Source of the DNA: Mimachlamys varia
Taxonomy: Eukaryota; Mollusca; Bivalvia; Pectinida; Pectinidae
Direction of reading: 5' to 3'
Length of the DNA stretch: 64,000 nt
Assembly (NCBI GenBank): GCA_947623455.1
Contig: OX392529.1
Span: 59,105,186 to 59,169,185 of the forward strand
This document shows, one piece after another, positions 23,086 through 34,500 of this stretch. Under the pieces are notes generated by a model. The model was given only the letters and a program-made list of their open reading frames with translations. It had not been told where the DNA came from and did not search any database. Each line of letters starts with the position of its first letter. The stretch's first letter is position 1. The translations under genes were made by a program, and so were the position numbers.

Positions 23086-23820
23086 AAATGCTCGTATTCA
23101 CCTAAAAATGTCGATAGCTGTTTTATTGTATGTTTTTTTTCCCGTTAATACTTTCTGCATTTTTTATTTTTTTTTGATTTTGAAGTACATCGAGATCTTG
23201 CTCAGAATTACTGCCTGATCGCTTTCCGGCATCTGTCGGATGTCCACGTCCGTGCTCCTTTCTGCTTCAAAACAACAGATGACAGTATTGATGTTTCTGT
23301 TTCTATTCTAGTATTCTTGGCATCCTTTTCGTTTAACAACCTAACTACATCCTCCTCAGATATATTTCCAAGTCTTCTCTTGTTTATTATAACACAAATG
23401 AAGCGTCTCTGTCGTCTGCCGTATTTACACTATACAAAGTATTTCTTTACTGACGCTTGATTAGTCAATATTCCACAGTACGTTGTAGGTGTTTTTGGAT
23501 TTCAATATTAACCGTTTGTGCTGATTTTCGCTATTGCAGGGTATTCTCGCATTTCATTTTGACCTGCACGGGCTGTTTTTACCAATCAGCATTGAGTCAA
23601 TAACGAAGTCATATAAAAACACAAAATACAAAATATGGACCTCCACGCGACAATATTTTAGCCAATGAAAATCGAGGACAGTCGGGCCATAATATTGTGC
23701 TTATAAACCTAAACAACACCATGCCAAACGTATAATATGGAATTAAAATTCAAAAGAAGAATACTTACAAAACGTTCTATGCCAGATACAATTAAAACTA
23801 CTGACTAAGATAATGATAAC
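23086..23820. other. No recognisable gene
   Basis: AT-rich unique-looking sequence between the minisatellite and the SINE. No ORF of note, no repeat noticed. Confidence 0.4.
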
Positions 23821-23822
23821 GG

Positions 23823-24222
23823 GGGCCGCGGTGGCCGAGTTGTTAAGGTGTTCCGACATTCTACCTCTAGCCCTCCATCTGGGCCGCGGTAGCCGAGTTG
23901 TTAAGGTGTTCCGACATTCTACCTCTAGCCCTCCATCTGGGCCGCGGTGGCCGAGTTGTTAAGGTGTTCCGACATCCTACCACTAGCCCTCCACCTCTGC
24001 GCCGCGGTGGCCGAGTGGTTAAAGTGTTCCGAAAATCTACCACTAGCCGTTTACCTCTGGGTTGAGAGTTCGAATCCAACGTGGGATAGTTGCCAGGTAC
24101 TGACCGTAGGTCGTTGGTATTTCTCTTGGTACTCCGTCTTTCCTCCACCGCCAAAACCTGGTACGTCCTTTAATTACCCTGGCTGTTAATAAGACGTACA
24201 AAACAAAAATAACCAAACCAAA
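23823..24222 (+). mobile_element. tRNA-derived SINE with tandem 5' heads
   Basis: Three tandem 58-60-bp copies of a tRNA-like head (GGCCGCGGTGGCCGAGTTGT, each with an A-box-like GTGGCCGAGT) precede a fourth head (about 23999). The fourth continues into a B-box-like GAGAGTTCGAATCC (24064-24077), a core (TTCTCTTGGTACTCCGTCTT, TCCTCCACC) and a tail (CCTGGCTGTTAATAAGACGT, AAAACAAAAATAACCAAACC). GATAATGA lies just left (about 23810) and just right (about 24227), a possible target-site duplication. Transcription would be by Pol III (family knowledge). Confidence 0.85.
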
Positions 24223-25059
24223 AGATGATAATGAAAAGAGCATCAGGAAGCTACAGATTTTTTGACACAAATTTATCTCAACCTACGGGAGTGTTCAAGA
24301 AAAAGACACATAAAAAGGGGGGAAACCTATGGGAAGATAGAGAATTCTTTGACATGAGACGTACTGTTAATCGACCTGTAAAGAATGGAAACACCATCTA
24401 CAAAATACTAACTTTTTATCTCAATTCACACATACATTAATGTCAAAAAAGTAAAAGAAATTGACCATGGCTGTCACGTCCTGAACAATTCAGTGCGGGA
24501 CTTTTTTCAAATTTTCCCCGAGAGTAAGAGTTGTCTCCCTTATCTATGTAAATTTCAACATTTATAAGGAAATCTCGTCTATAATTTGATGGACTCAACA
24601 ATCGTCAGCATGTATTTTCTTTGAATAAAAAACTTTATTTATTGTTTTGTATTCCATGCGGCTTCGTGACGTCACTTATGTACATGCCATGGCGGCTTGC
24701 TTAAAAAGTTGCCGGTACGCTGGTCATAAAAAAACATCTATGCGACAAAGAAATTATCGTTAGATGAAACGAAACTAGCATGTAGTGGTGGATTAATATC
24801 TAAATTTATCAGAAATGTTGGTGTTTATTCTAAGAATTGCACGACAGCCTCACAACAAGTAAGTTATGTGCATTGCTTACAAATAGTTGAGAAATAACGT
24901 TGGAATACTTCCTTTACATTCTGTAATGAGCCGCGGCTCCATATATATATATAAACATTTTTTTTTATATACGGACAGAAACTCAAGCAACTGTGACTGA
25001 CATTACCGAAAAGTTAGGCCACACAGCAGGGTATGCACTGTCTGATTCTCTAATGTCTT
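24223..25059. other. No recognisable gene
   Basis: A 71-codon frame at 24225-24440 and AT-rich sequence around it show no recognisable domain. A (TA)n stretch lies at about 24942-24955. Confidence 0.4.
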
Positions 25060-26165
25060 CATTCAATCACAATGACATCACAGATAATCATTTTAGTGTA
25101 AAAGAGCATGTGGATCAGACTATATATCTAATGAAATGATACAACACAGTAGTCCTGTGATGATGTTAGGACTGACAAAATTATTTAATGCAAATATTAC
25201 TAGTGGTCATTATCCACAAAATCGAAGCAAATCTTACTTGGTTCCAATTCATAAACAAAGTGATCCCTTAAATCCTGGAAATTATAGGGATATCTCTAGT
25301 ATGAGCTGTCTTGGCAAATTATTTAATTCTGTACTTAACAACATACTTGTTGAATTAATATCTGGAAAAATTAGCAATCTACTATTTGGTTTCAGAAAAA
25401 AAATCTTAGAACAGCCAGTATGTTTGTCTTGAAATCCCTGATTACCAAATACGTGTACAGCAAAAAGACTAACATATTTGCTCGCTTTGTTTGATTTCAA
25501 CAAAGCATTTTATTCTGTATGGAGAAAAGGTCTGACGTACATATTAGCTAAAAACGAAATGAAGGGAGTGTTATCCATATTATTGACAGTACGTATCGAA
25601 CAACTTCATCTTCATTGATTTGCACTAGGCGTTGAGAAAAGAGCAGTAAATTTTGCTTCCAGGGGGGAACTAAGTCAGTTTGCCATTTAATTAATTATCA
25701 TAATCAAAGCCCTGAATTACCTACTTCGGGCAGTTAATAATGACAACAATCCTCTTATTGCTGAGGCACGAAATCTAAATGAAATGACTTATAATAATGG
25801 CACCTACAGTTGGTAATTTTTCATAAAACATGTTTTAGAAACTTTCAAAGGTGTTCAAAAAATTGAAACAGAATTAAAAGCAATATAAAAGTTAGGGTTC
25901 TCAATAAACACAAACAAGAATTCAGAGATAAAGTGTCAACATTGAATGAGAACAATCAATTATTTAGAACATAAAAGTTGATTAAAATAGCAAAATATAT
26001 CTTGATATAACTGATTTCAAACACTTTAGCTTTGTAAAATAAATAGTTGTTTTATTTGTATTTTTTAATATACTGTATTTGTTACTTCTATTGTATCATT
26101 ATGTCAATAGCCATCAAATAACTAATGTAATTATATAAGTGCTAATAAATTTGAATTGAATTGAA
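25060..26165 (+). pseudogene. LINE relic B, reverse transcriptase fragment and 3' end
   Basis: The plus-strand frame 25136-25432 reads MMLGLTKLFNANITSGHYP, SKSYLVPIHKQSDPLNPGNY, SCLGKLFNSVLNN and LLFGFRKK, which is RT fingers sequence. A trace of motif A (ALFDFNKAFYSVWRKGL, about 25480-25540) follows in another frame, then heavily decayed sequence. The 3' terminus near 26140-26165 is AATAAATTTGAATTGAATTG, a short tandem repeat typical of LINE ends. It is a different lineage from relic A by its 3' end. Confidence 0.82.
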
Positions 26166-27029
26166 TGTATAATCAAATACATTGTAAATCTGAAAAAAAC
26201 ATAACACACATACATGCTGCACCTTTCAAATTTACTCATAGATACAGAATACTAAAGAAAGAAATTAAACTGCATCATATACAGCTTCCGTTCTACTAGG
26301 TCTCGTCAGTGATGATAGGGGCTTAAATCAAGAACAGTTTTTGTGAAACTTAGGTGTTCCGATTTTGTATTGAAATGCAGATGGCTACACGATCGAGGAT
26401 AATTGATTTTTCACATCCCGGTTTGTTCCCCCAGAGTTGAAGCTTTGATATAAATGGTCATGTTATTTGTTTGTATTACAATGGAGATTTTTTTTCGTGT
26501 ACATACGTATACATAGTTAAAATGTCATAACCAAACACTGTATCTCCACAGTTCAAACAGCCAACATAAAATGTCTAGCATGTGTGTCACTTTTAAACTA
26601 AGCGACTTTAAGATAAGCATACACTGTTTGGCTTCTACTAAAAAACGATGGATGGTAACACCTTGTTTGACACTTGACCTTTTTACGCCAGATACATAAA
26701 TCTGCGCGGATAATGTAAGTCCACAATGAAGCACATGGACCGTCACCTATATATATATAGATTGGAATGTATGATAAGCGGGAATACCTACAAGGATGCT
26801 ACAGGCGCTGATGGTAACAACCCTTACCCCTGACGAGGCGCCGACAGAAGGAGATTACATACTTTGGTCTCCCCATTAAATAACCATCGCTCCAAATTTA
26901 AGACGTTAGTGTTGATGTCAACATATATCCGGGGTTTACCCGCACCTCTTTCTCTCTTGTCGGAAGGATTACGCCTTGGACCTGCTTTAGTTTCCTGCCC
27001 GGATTGTGCTTAAAAGACAACTCGCTATA
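26166..27029. other. No recognisable gene
   Basis: No convincing ORF or repeat. A (TA)5 tract lies near 26748-26758. A non-coding segment (26760-27020) continues into the duplicated block at 27030. Confidence 0.4.
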
Positions 27030-27432
27030 ATTTATCATGGTTAAAACTTCGAGTTTTCCTTTGAAATGCATTTATTCTACCCCTTTGCCAACGACCGAGA
27101 TGAATTCTGGATCGTTGAAACACTTTTTGATAATTCATCTACATGTTTGTTACATCGACGTTTGAGTGTGCCCTTCACCAATCATTCTCCCATCTTCTCG
27201 TGTGTATTTGCAAAGTCGCAAATCTAATCTTTAAATTTAGAAGAAGCAATTGATATTTGTTCTGAGTTAAGGGCTTTCCATCATGCCATGTTGTTGGGTA
27301 GGGCTGCAAATCGGAAATACATACTTCGTCAGTGACTTGATTTTCCCCAAAAGGATTACAATTGAATGAAAAGTGCTGTTGCAATATTCTTGAGAAACTC
27401 TTATATCTGATTTGGGTGTGAACTATCATCAA
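27030..27432 (-). repeat. Duplicated segment, copy 2 (partner at 19350-19741)
   Basis: The same unit as copy 1, with small differences: an added TACATGTTTG-like insertion, and TTCTGAGTTAAGGGC in place of TTTTAAGGGC. The minus-strand open frame is 85 codons here and reads beyond the point where copy 1 is shortened (QPYPTTWHDGKPL then QNKYQLLLLNLKIR). The product is unrecognised. It abuts the gag-derived tail at 27430, as in copy 1. Confidence 0.72.
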
Positions 27433-27943
27433 GGTCCGTCAGACAAGGCCTGAGTCTCAAGAGTAACAATAGACTGATCCGTCCCTCAGTCCAGAATAAG
27501 GGAGAAGGCAGCTAAACTGTGCACCATTGTAGAGCACAATACTCTGTGTCATTCCACTCTCAGACCATTGTAGACTGTATCTACACCACTCTACACTTTA
27601 TCTACAACAATACAGACTTATCTACCACAATGCTCTGTGTTATTCCACTCTCAGACTATTTTAGACTGTATCTACACCACTCTACACTTTATCTACAACA
27701 ATATAGACTTATCTACCACAATACCCTATGTTATTCCACTCTCAGACCATTGTAGACTGTATCTACACCACTCTACACTTTATCTACAACAATATAGACT
27801 TATCTACCACAATACCCTATGTTATGCCACTCTCAGACCATTGTAGACTGTATCTACACCACTCTACACGTTATCTACAACAATATAGACTTATCTACCA
27901 CAATACCCTATGTTATTCCACTCTCAGACCATTGTAAAAACGT
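27430..27943 (+). repeat. Gag tail plus 91-bp higher-order repeat, copy 3
   Basis: The gag-derived tail (AAGGTCCGTCAGACAAGGCC) leads into four to five tandem copies of a 91-bp composite unit. Each has TATTCCACTCTCAGACCATT, TAGACTGTATCTACACCAC, TCTACACTTTATCTACAAC and AATATAGACTTATCTACCAC. Open frames start every 91 bp (27637, 27728), which shows the period. The array stops abruptly at TTGTAAAAACGTGCTGACTG. Confidence 0.9.
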
Positions 27944-28318
27944 GCTGACTGTTGGATAAATATATGTTAATTAATATAGGCTATACCACTAGTGAAATAG
28001 GACCTTCCAGACTGCTGATTGGTTGAGAAGTTTAACCTTGACCAGAAATAACGTGGTTTAATACCACGTGCTAATTGTTCACGTCGTCATCGATTGTTGA
28101 CGTCGTCCCAACTTCTCGGGAATATAAACGAGAAGATGCGTTTTCGCGAAATATAATGTCACTGCCGACTTATTCACTCGAGTTAACTATATTTTCAAAG
28201 ATACAAAAGTCACTTGCTATAGATTGCGTCTTTTGTAATTTTTAAAACATAATTAACTCGAGTGAAATAAATTCCATATCCAACAACCACTCGTTATGTA
28301 ATCTCTATACCTACCTAC
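27944..28318. repeat. MITE-like stretch with internal 14-bp palindromic arms
   Basis: TTCACTCGAGTTAA (28173-28186) is perfectly inverted at 28253-28266 across a 66-bp loop. TGTTGGATA near 27951 and TATCCAACA near 28278 could be short terminal inverted repeats. There is no ORF. It may be a small non-autonomous DNA transposon between the 91-bp array and the SINE; the ends are uncertain. Confidence 0.5.
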
Positions 28319-28562
28319 ATGTACCTGGTTGGGTGGTGCAGTGGATAGCGCACTTGCCTTTCACCAAGGCGGCCGGGGTTCGATTCCCCGACTGGACGTG
28401 GAAAGGTATTTGGGTCACCTGCCCGACCACGTAGGTTTTCTCCGGGTACTCCGGTTTCCTCCCACAATAAGACCCATCGCGCGGTAATATCAGGGCCAAC
28501 AAGAGTGATTAATAAAAGTTCGATAACTTGTTTCATAATTGTTGTAAATAAATAAAGTTTAT
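28319..28562 (+). mobile_element. tRNA-derived SINE
   Basis: The head is a recognisable tRNA relic: D-arm GCAGTGGATAGCGC (A box), an anticodon-arm-like CTTGCCTTTCACCAAG, and a T-arm CGGGGTTCGATTCCCCG with a perfect 5-bp stem (B box GGTTCGATTCC). Then comes a central core (TTTTCTCCGGGTACTCCGGT, TTCCTCCCAC), a unique part and an A/T-rich tail (AAATAAATAAAGTTTATATA). The core resembles that of the SINE at 23.8 kb. It is not a functional tRNA gene: there is no proper acceptor stem and it is fused to a body. Confidence 0.9.
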
Positions 28563-28570
28563 ATATTATA

Positions 28571-31500
28571 TATTCTACACCTACACGACTGTAGACTGTA
28601 GCTACATCACTGTAGATTGTAACTTCACCACTGAAGACTGTATCTACATCACTCTAGATTGTAGACACATGTAGACTGTATATACACCACTGTAGTATGT
28701 ATCTACACCACTGTAGACAGTATCTACACCACTGTAGATTGTATATACACCACTGTAGTCTGTATCTACACCACTCTAGACTGTATATACACCACTGTAG
28801 ACTGTATCTACACCGCTGTAGTCTGTATATACACCACTGTAGTCTGTATCTACACCACTGTAGACAGTATCTACACCACTGTAGATTGTATATACACCAC
28901 TGTAGTCTGTATCTACACCACACTGTAGACTGTATATACACCACTGTAGACGGTATCTACACCACACTGTAGATTGTATATACACCACTGTAGTCTGTAT
29001 CTACACCACACTGTAGACTGTATCTACACCACACTGTAGACTGTATATACACCACTGTAGACTGTATCTACACCCCACTGTAGACTGTATATACACAATG
29101 TAGACTGTATATACACCACTCTAGACTGTATATACACCACTGTAGTCTGTATCTTCACCACTCTTGACTGTATATACACCACTGTAGACTGTATCTACAC
29201 CGCTGTAGTCTGTATCTACACCACTCTTGACTGTATCTACACTACTGTAGTCTGTATCTACACCACTGTAGACCTATCTACACCACTGTAGACTTATCTA
29301 CACCACTGTAGACTGTATGTACACCACTGTAGACTGTATGTACACCACTGTAGACTGTATCTACACCACTGTAGACCTATCTACACCCCTGTAGACTGTA
29401 TCAACACCACTGTAGACTGTATCTACACCACTGTAGACTGTATCTTCACCACTGTAGACTGTATCTACACCACTGTAGACTGTATCTATACCACTGTAGA
29501 CTGTATCTATACCACTGTAATCTGTGTCTACACCACTCTAGACTGTATCTACACCACTGTAGACTGTATCTATAACACTGTAGACTGTATCTACACCACT
29601 GTAGACCTATTTAAACCACTGTAGACTGTATCTACACCACTGAAGACCTATTTAAACAACTGTAGACTGTATCTATAACACTGTAGACTGTATCTACATC
29701 ACTGTAGACTGTATTTACACCACTGTAGACTGTATCAATACCACTGTAGACTGTATCTAAACCACTGTAGACTTTATCAACACCTTTGTAGACTGTATCA
29801 ACACCACTGTAGACTGTATCAACACCACTGTAGACTGTATCTACACCACTGTAGACCTATTTAAACCACTGTAGACTGTATCTACACCACTGAAGACTGT
29901 ATCTATACCACTGTAGACTGTATCAACACCACTGTAGACTGTATCTACATCACTGTAGACTGTATCTACACCACTGTAGACTGTATATACACCACTGTAG
30001 ACTGTATGTACACCACTGTAGACTTATCTACACCACTGTAGACCTATCTAAACCACCGTAGACTGTATCAACACCACTGTAGACTGTATCTATACCACTG
30101 TAGTCTGTATCTACACCATTGTAGACTGTATCTACACCACAGTAGACTGTATCAACACCACTGTAGACCTATCTACACCACTGTAGATAGTATTTATAAC
30201 ACTGTAGTCTGTATTTATACCACTGTAGTCTGTATCTATACCACTGTAGACTTATCTACACCACTGTAGACTGTATCTACACCACTGTAGTCTGTATCTA
30301 TACCACTGTAGACTTATCTTCACCACTGTAAACTGTATCTACACCACTGTAGACTGTATCTACATCACTGTAGACTGTATCAACACCACTGTAGACTGTA
30401 TATACACCACTGTAGACTGTATCTATACCACTGTAGACTGTATCTATACCACTGTAGACTGTATCTATACCACTGTAGACCTATCTACACCACTGTAGAC
30501 TCTATCTACACCACTGTAGACTGTATATACACCACTGTAGACTGTATCTACACCACTGTAGACTGTATCTACATCACTGTAGACTGTATCTACATCACTT
30601 TAGACTGTATCTAAACCACTGTAGACTGTATCTACACCACTGTAGACTGTAACTACACCACTGTAGACTTTATCAACACCACTGTAGACTGTATGTACAC
30701 CACTGTAGACTGTATCTACACCACAGTAGACCTATCTAAACCACTGCAGACTTATCAACACCACTGTAGACTGTATCTATACCACTGTAGTCTGTATCTA
30801 CATCACTGTAGACTGTATCAACACCACTGTAGACCTATCTACACCACTGCAGATAGTATCAACACCACTGTAGGCTGTATATACACCACTGTAAACTGTA
30901 TCTACACCACTGTAGACCTATTTAAACCACTGTAGACTGTATCTACACCACTTTAGACAGTATCTACATTACTGTAGACTGTATCTAAACCACTGTAGAC
31001 TGTATATACACCACTGTAGACTGTATCTACACCACTGTAGACTGTATCTATACCACTGAAGACTGTATCTACACCACTGTAGACTGTATCTATACCACTG
31101 CAGACTTTATCTATACCATTGAAGACTGTATCTACATCACTGAACACTGTATTTACACCACTGTAGACTGTATATACACCAGTGTAGTCTGCATCTACAC
31201 CACTGTAGACTTTCTTTACACCAATTTAGACTGTATCTGCACCACTGTAGACTGTATATACACCAATGTAGACTATATCTACACCACTGTAGTCTGTATC
31301 TACACCAATGTAGACTGTATATACACCACTGTAGTCTGTATCTACACCACTGTAGACTTATCTACACCACTGTAGACTGTATCTATACCACTGTAGACTG
31401 TATCTATACCACTGTAGACCTATCTACACCACTGTAGACTGTATCTACATCACTGTAGACTCTATCTACACCATTGTAGACTGTATATACACCACTGTAG

Positions 31501-34500
31501 ACTGTATCTACACCACTGTAGACTGTATCTACATCACTGTAGACTGTATCTACATCACTGTAGACTGTATATACATCACTGTAGACTGTATCTACACCAC
31601 TGTAGACTTAACTACACCACTGTAGACTTTATCAACACCACTGTAGACTGTATCTATACCACTGTAGACTGTATCTATACCACTGTAGACCTATCTACAC
31701 CACTGTAGACTGTATCTACATCACTGTAGACTCTATCTACACCACTGTAGACTGTATATACACCACAGTAGACTGTATATACACCACTGTAGTATGTATC
31801 TACACCACTGTAGACAGTATCTACACCACTCTAGACTGTATATACACCACTGTAGACTGTATCTACACCGCTGTAGTCTGTATATACACCACTGTAGTCT
31901 GTATCTACACCACTGTAGACAGTATCTACACCACTGTAGATTGTATATACACCACTGTAGTCTGTATCTACACCACTCTAGACTGTATATACACCACTGT
32001 AGACTGTATCTACACCGCTGTAGTCTGTATATACACCACTGTAGTCTGTTTCTACACCACTGTAGACAGTATCTACACCACTGTAGATTGTATATACACC
32101 ACTGTAGTCTGTATCTACACCACACTGTAGACTGTATATACACCACTGTAGACGGTATCTACACCACACTGTAGATTGTATATACACCACTGTAGTCTGT
32201 ATCTACACCACACTGTAGACTGTATCTACACCACACTGTAGACTGTATATACACCACTGTAGACTGTATCTGCACCCCACTGTAGACTGTATATACACAA
32301 TGTAGACTGTATATACACCACTCTAGACTGTATATACACCACTGTAGTCTGTATCTTCACCACTCTTGACTGTATATACACCACTGTAGACTGTATCTAC
32401 ACCGCTGTAGTCTGTATCTACACCACTCTTGACTGTATCTACACTACTGTAGTCTGTATCTACACCACTGTAGACCTATCTACACCACTGTAGACTTATC
32501 TACACCACTGTAGACTGTATATACACCACTGTAGACTGTATGTACACCACTGTAGACTGTATCTACACCACTGTAGACCTATCTACACCACTGTAGACTG
32601 TATCAACACCACTGTAGACTGTATCTACACCACTGTAGACTGTATCTTCACCACTGTAGACTGTATCTACACCACTGTAGACTGTATCTATACCACTGTA
32701 GACTGTATCTATACCACTGTAATCTGTGTCTACACCACTCTAGACTGTATCTACACCACTGTAGACTGTATCTATAACACTGTAGACTGTATCTACACCA
32801 CTGTAGACCTATTTAAACCACTGTAGACTGTATCTACACCACTGTAGACCTATTTAAACCACTGTAGACTGTATCTATAACACTGTAGACTGTATCTACA
32901 TCACTGTAGACTGTATTTACACCACTGTAGACTGTATCAATACGACTGTAGACTGTATCTAAACCACTGTAGACTTTATCACACCTTTGTAGACTGTATC
33001 AACACCACTGTAGACTGTATCAACACCACTGTAGACTGTATCTACACCACTGTAGACCTATTTAAACCACTGTAGACTGTATCTACACCACTGAAGACTG
33101 TATCTATACCACTGTAGACTGTATCAACACCACTGTAGACTGTATCTACATCACTGTAGACTGTATCTACACCACTGTAGACTGTATATACACCACTGTA
33201 GACTGTATGTACACCACTGTAGACTTATCTACACCACTGTAGACCTATCTAAACCACTGTAGACTGTATCAAAACCACTGTAGACTGTATCTATACCACT
33301 GTAGTCTGTATCTACACCATTGTAGACTGTATCTACACCACAGTAGACTGTATCAACACCACTGTAGACCTATCTACACCACTGTAGATAGTATTTATAA
33401 CACTGTAGTCTGTATTTATACCACTGTAGTCTGTATCTATACCACTGTAGACTTATCTACACCACTGTAGACTGTATCTACACCACTGTAGTCTGTATCT
33501 ATACCACTGTAGACTTATCTTCACCACTGTAAACTGTATCTACACCACTGTAGACTGTATCTACATCACTGTAGACTGTATCAACACCACTGTAGACTGT
33601 ATATACACCACTGTAGACTTATCTACACCACTGTAGACTGTATCTATACCACTGTAGACTGTATCTATACCACTGTAGACCTATCTACACCACTGTAGAC
33701 TCTATCTACACCACTGTAGACTGTATATACACCACTGTAGACTGTATCTACACCACTGTAGACTGTATCTACATCACTGTAGACTGTATCTACATCACTT
33801 TAGACTGTATCTAAACCACTGTAGACTGTATCTACACCACTGTAGACTGTAACTACACCACTGTAGACTTTATCAACACCACTGTAGACTGTATGTACAC
33901 CACTGTAGACTGTATCTAAACCACTGTAGACCTATCTAAACCACTGCAGACTTATCAACACCACTGTAGACTGTATCTATACCACTGTAGTCTGTATCTA
34001 CACCACTGTAGACTGTATCTACATCACTGTAGACTGTATCAACACCACTGTAGACCTATCTACACCACTGCAGATAGTATCAACACCACTGTAGGCTGTA
34101 TATACACCACTGTAAACTGTATCTACACCACTGTAGACCTATTTAAACCACTGTAGACTGTATCTACACCACTTTAGACAGTATCTACATCACTGTAGAC
34201 TGTATCTAAACCACTGTAGACTGTATATACACTACTGTAGACTGTATCTACACCACTGTAGACTGTATCTATACCACTGAAGACTGTATCTACACCACTG
34301 TAGACTGTATCTATACCACTGCAGACTTTATCTATACCATTGAAGACTGTATCTACATCACTGAACACTGTATTTACACCACTGTAGACTGTATATACAC
34401 CAGTGTAGTCTGCATCTACACCACTGTAGACTGTCTTTACACCAATTTAGACTGTATCTGCACAACTGTAGACTGTATATACACCAATGTAGACTATATC

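Noticed and set aside
28319..28400. Apparent tRNA gene (good D-arm and T-arm)
   Set aside because: No matching acceptor stem and it is fused to a SINE body and tail, so it is a SINE head and not a functional tRNA.
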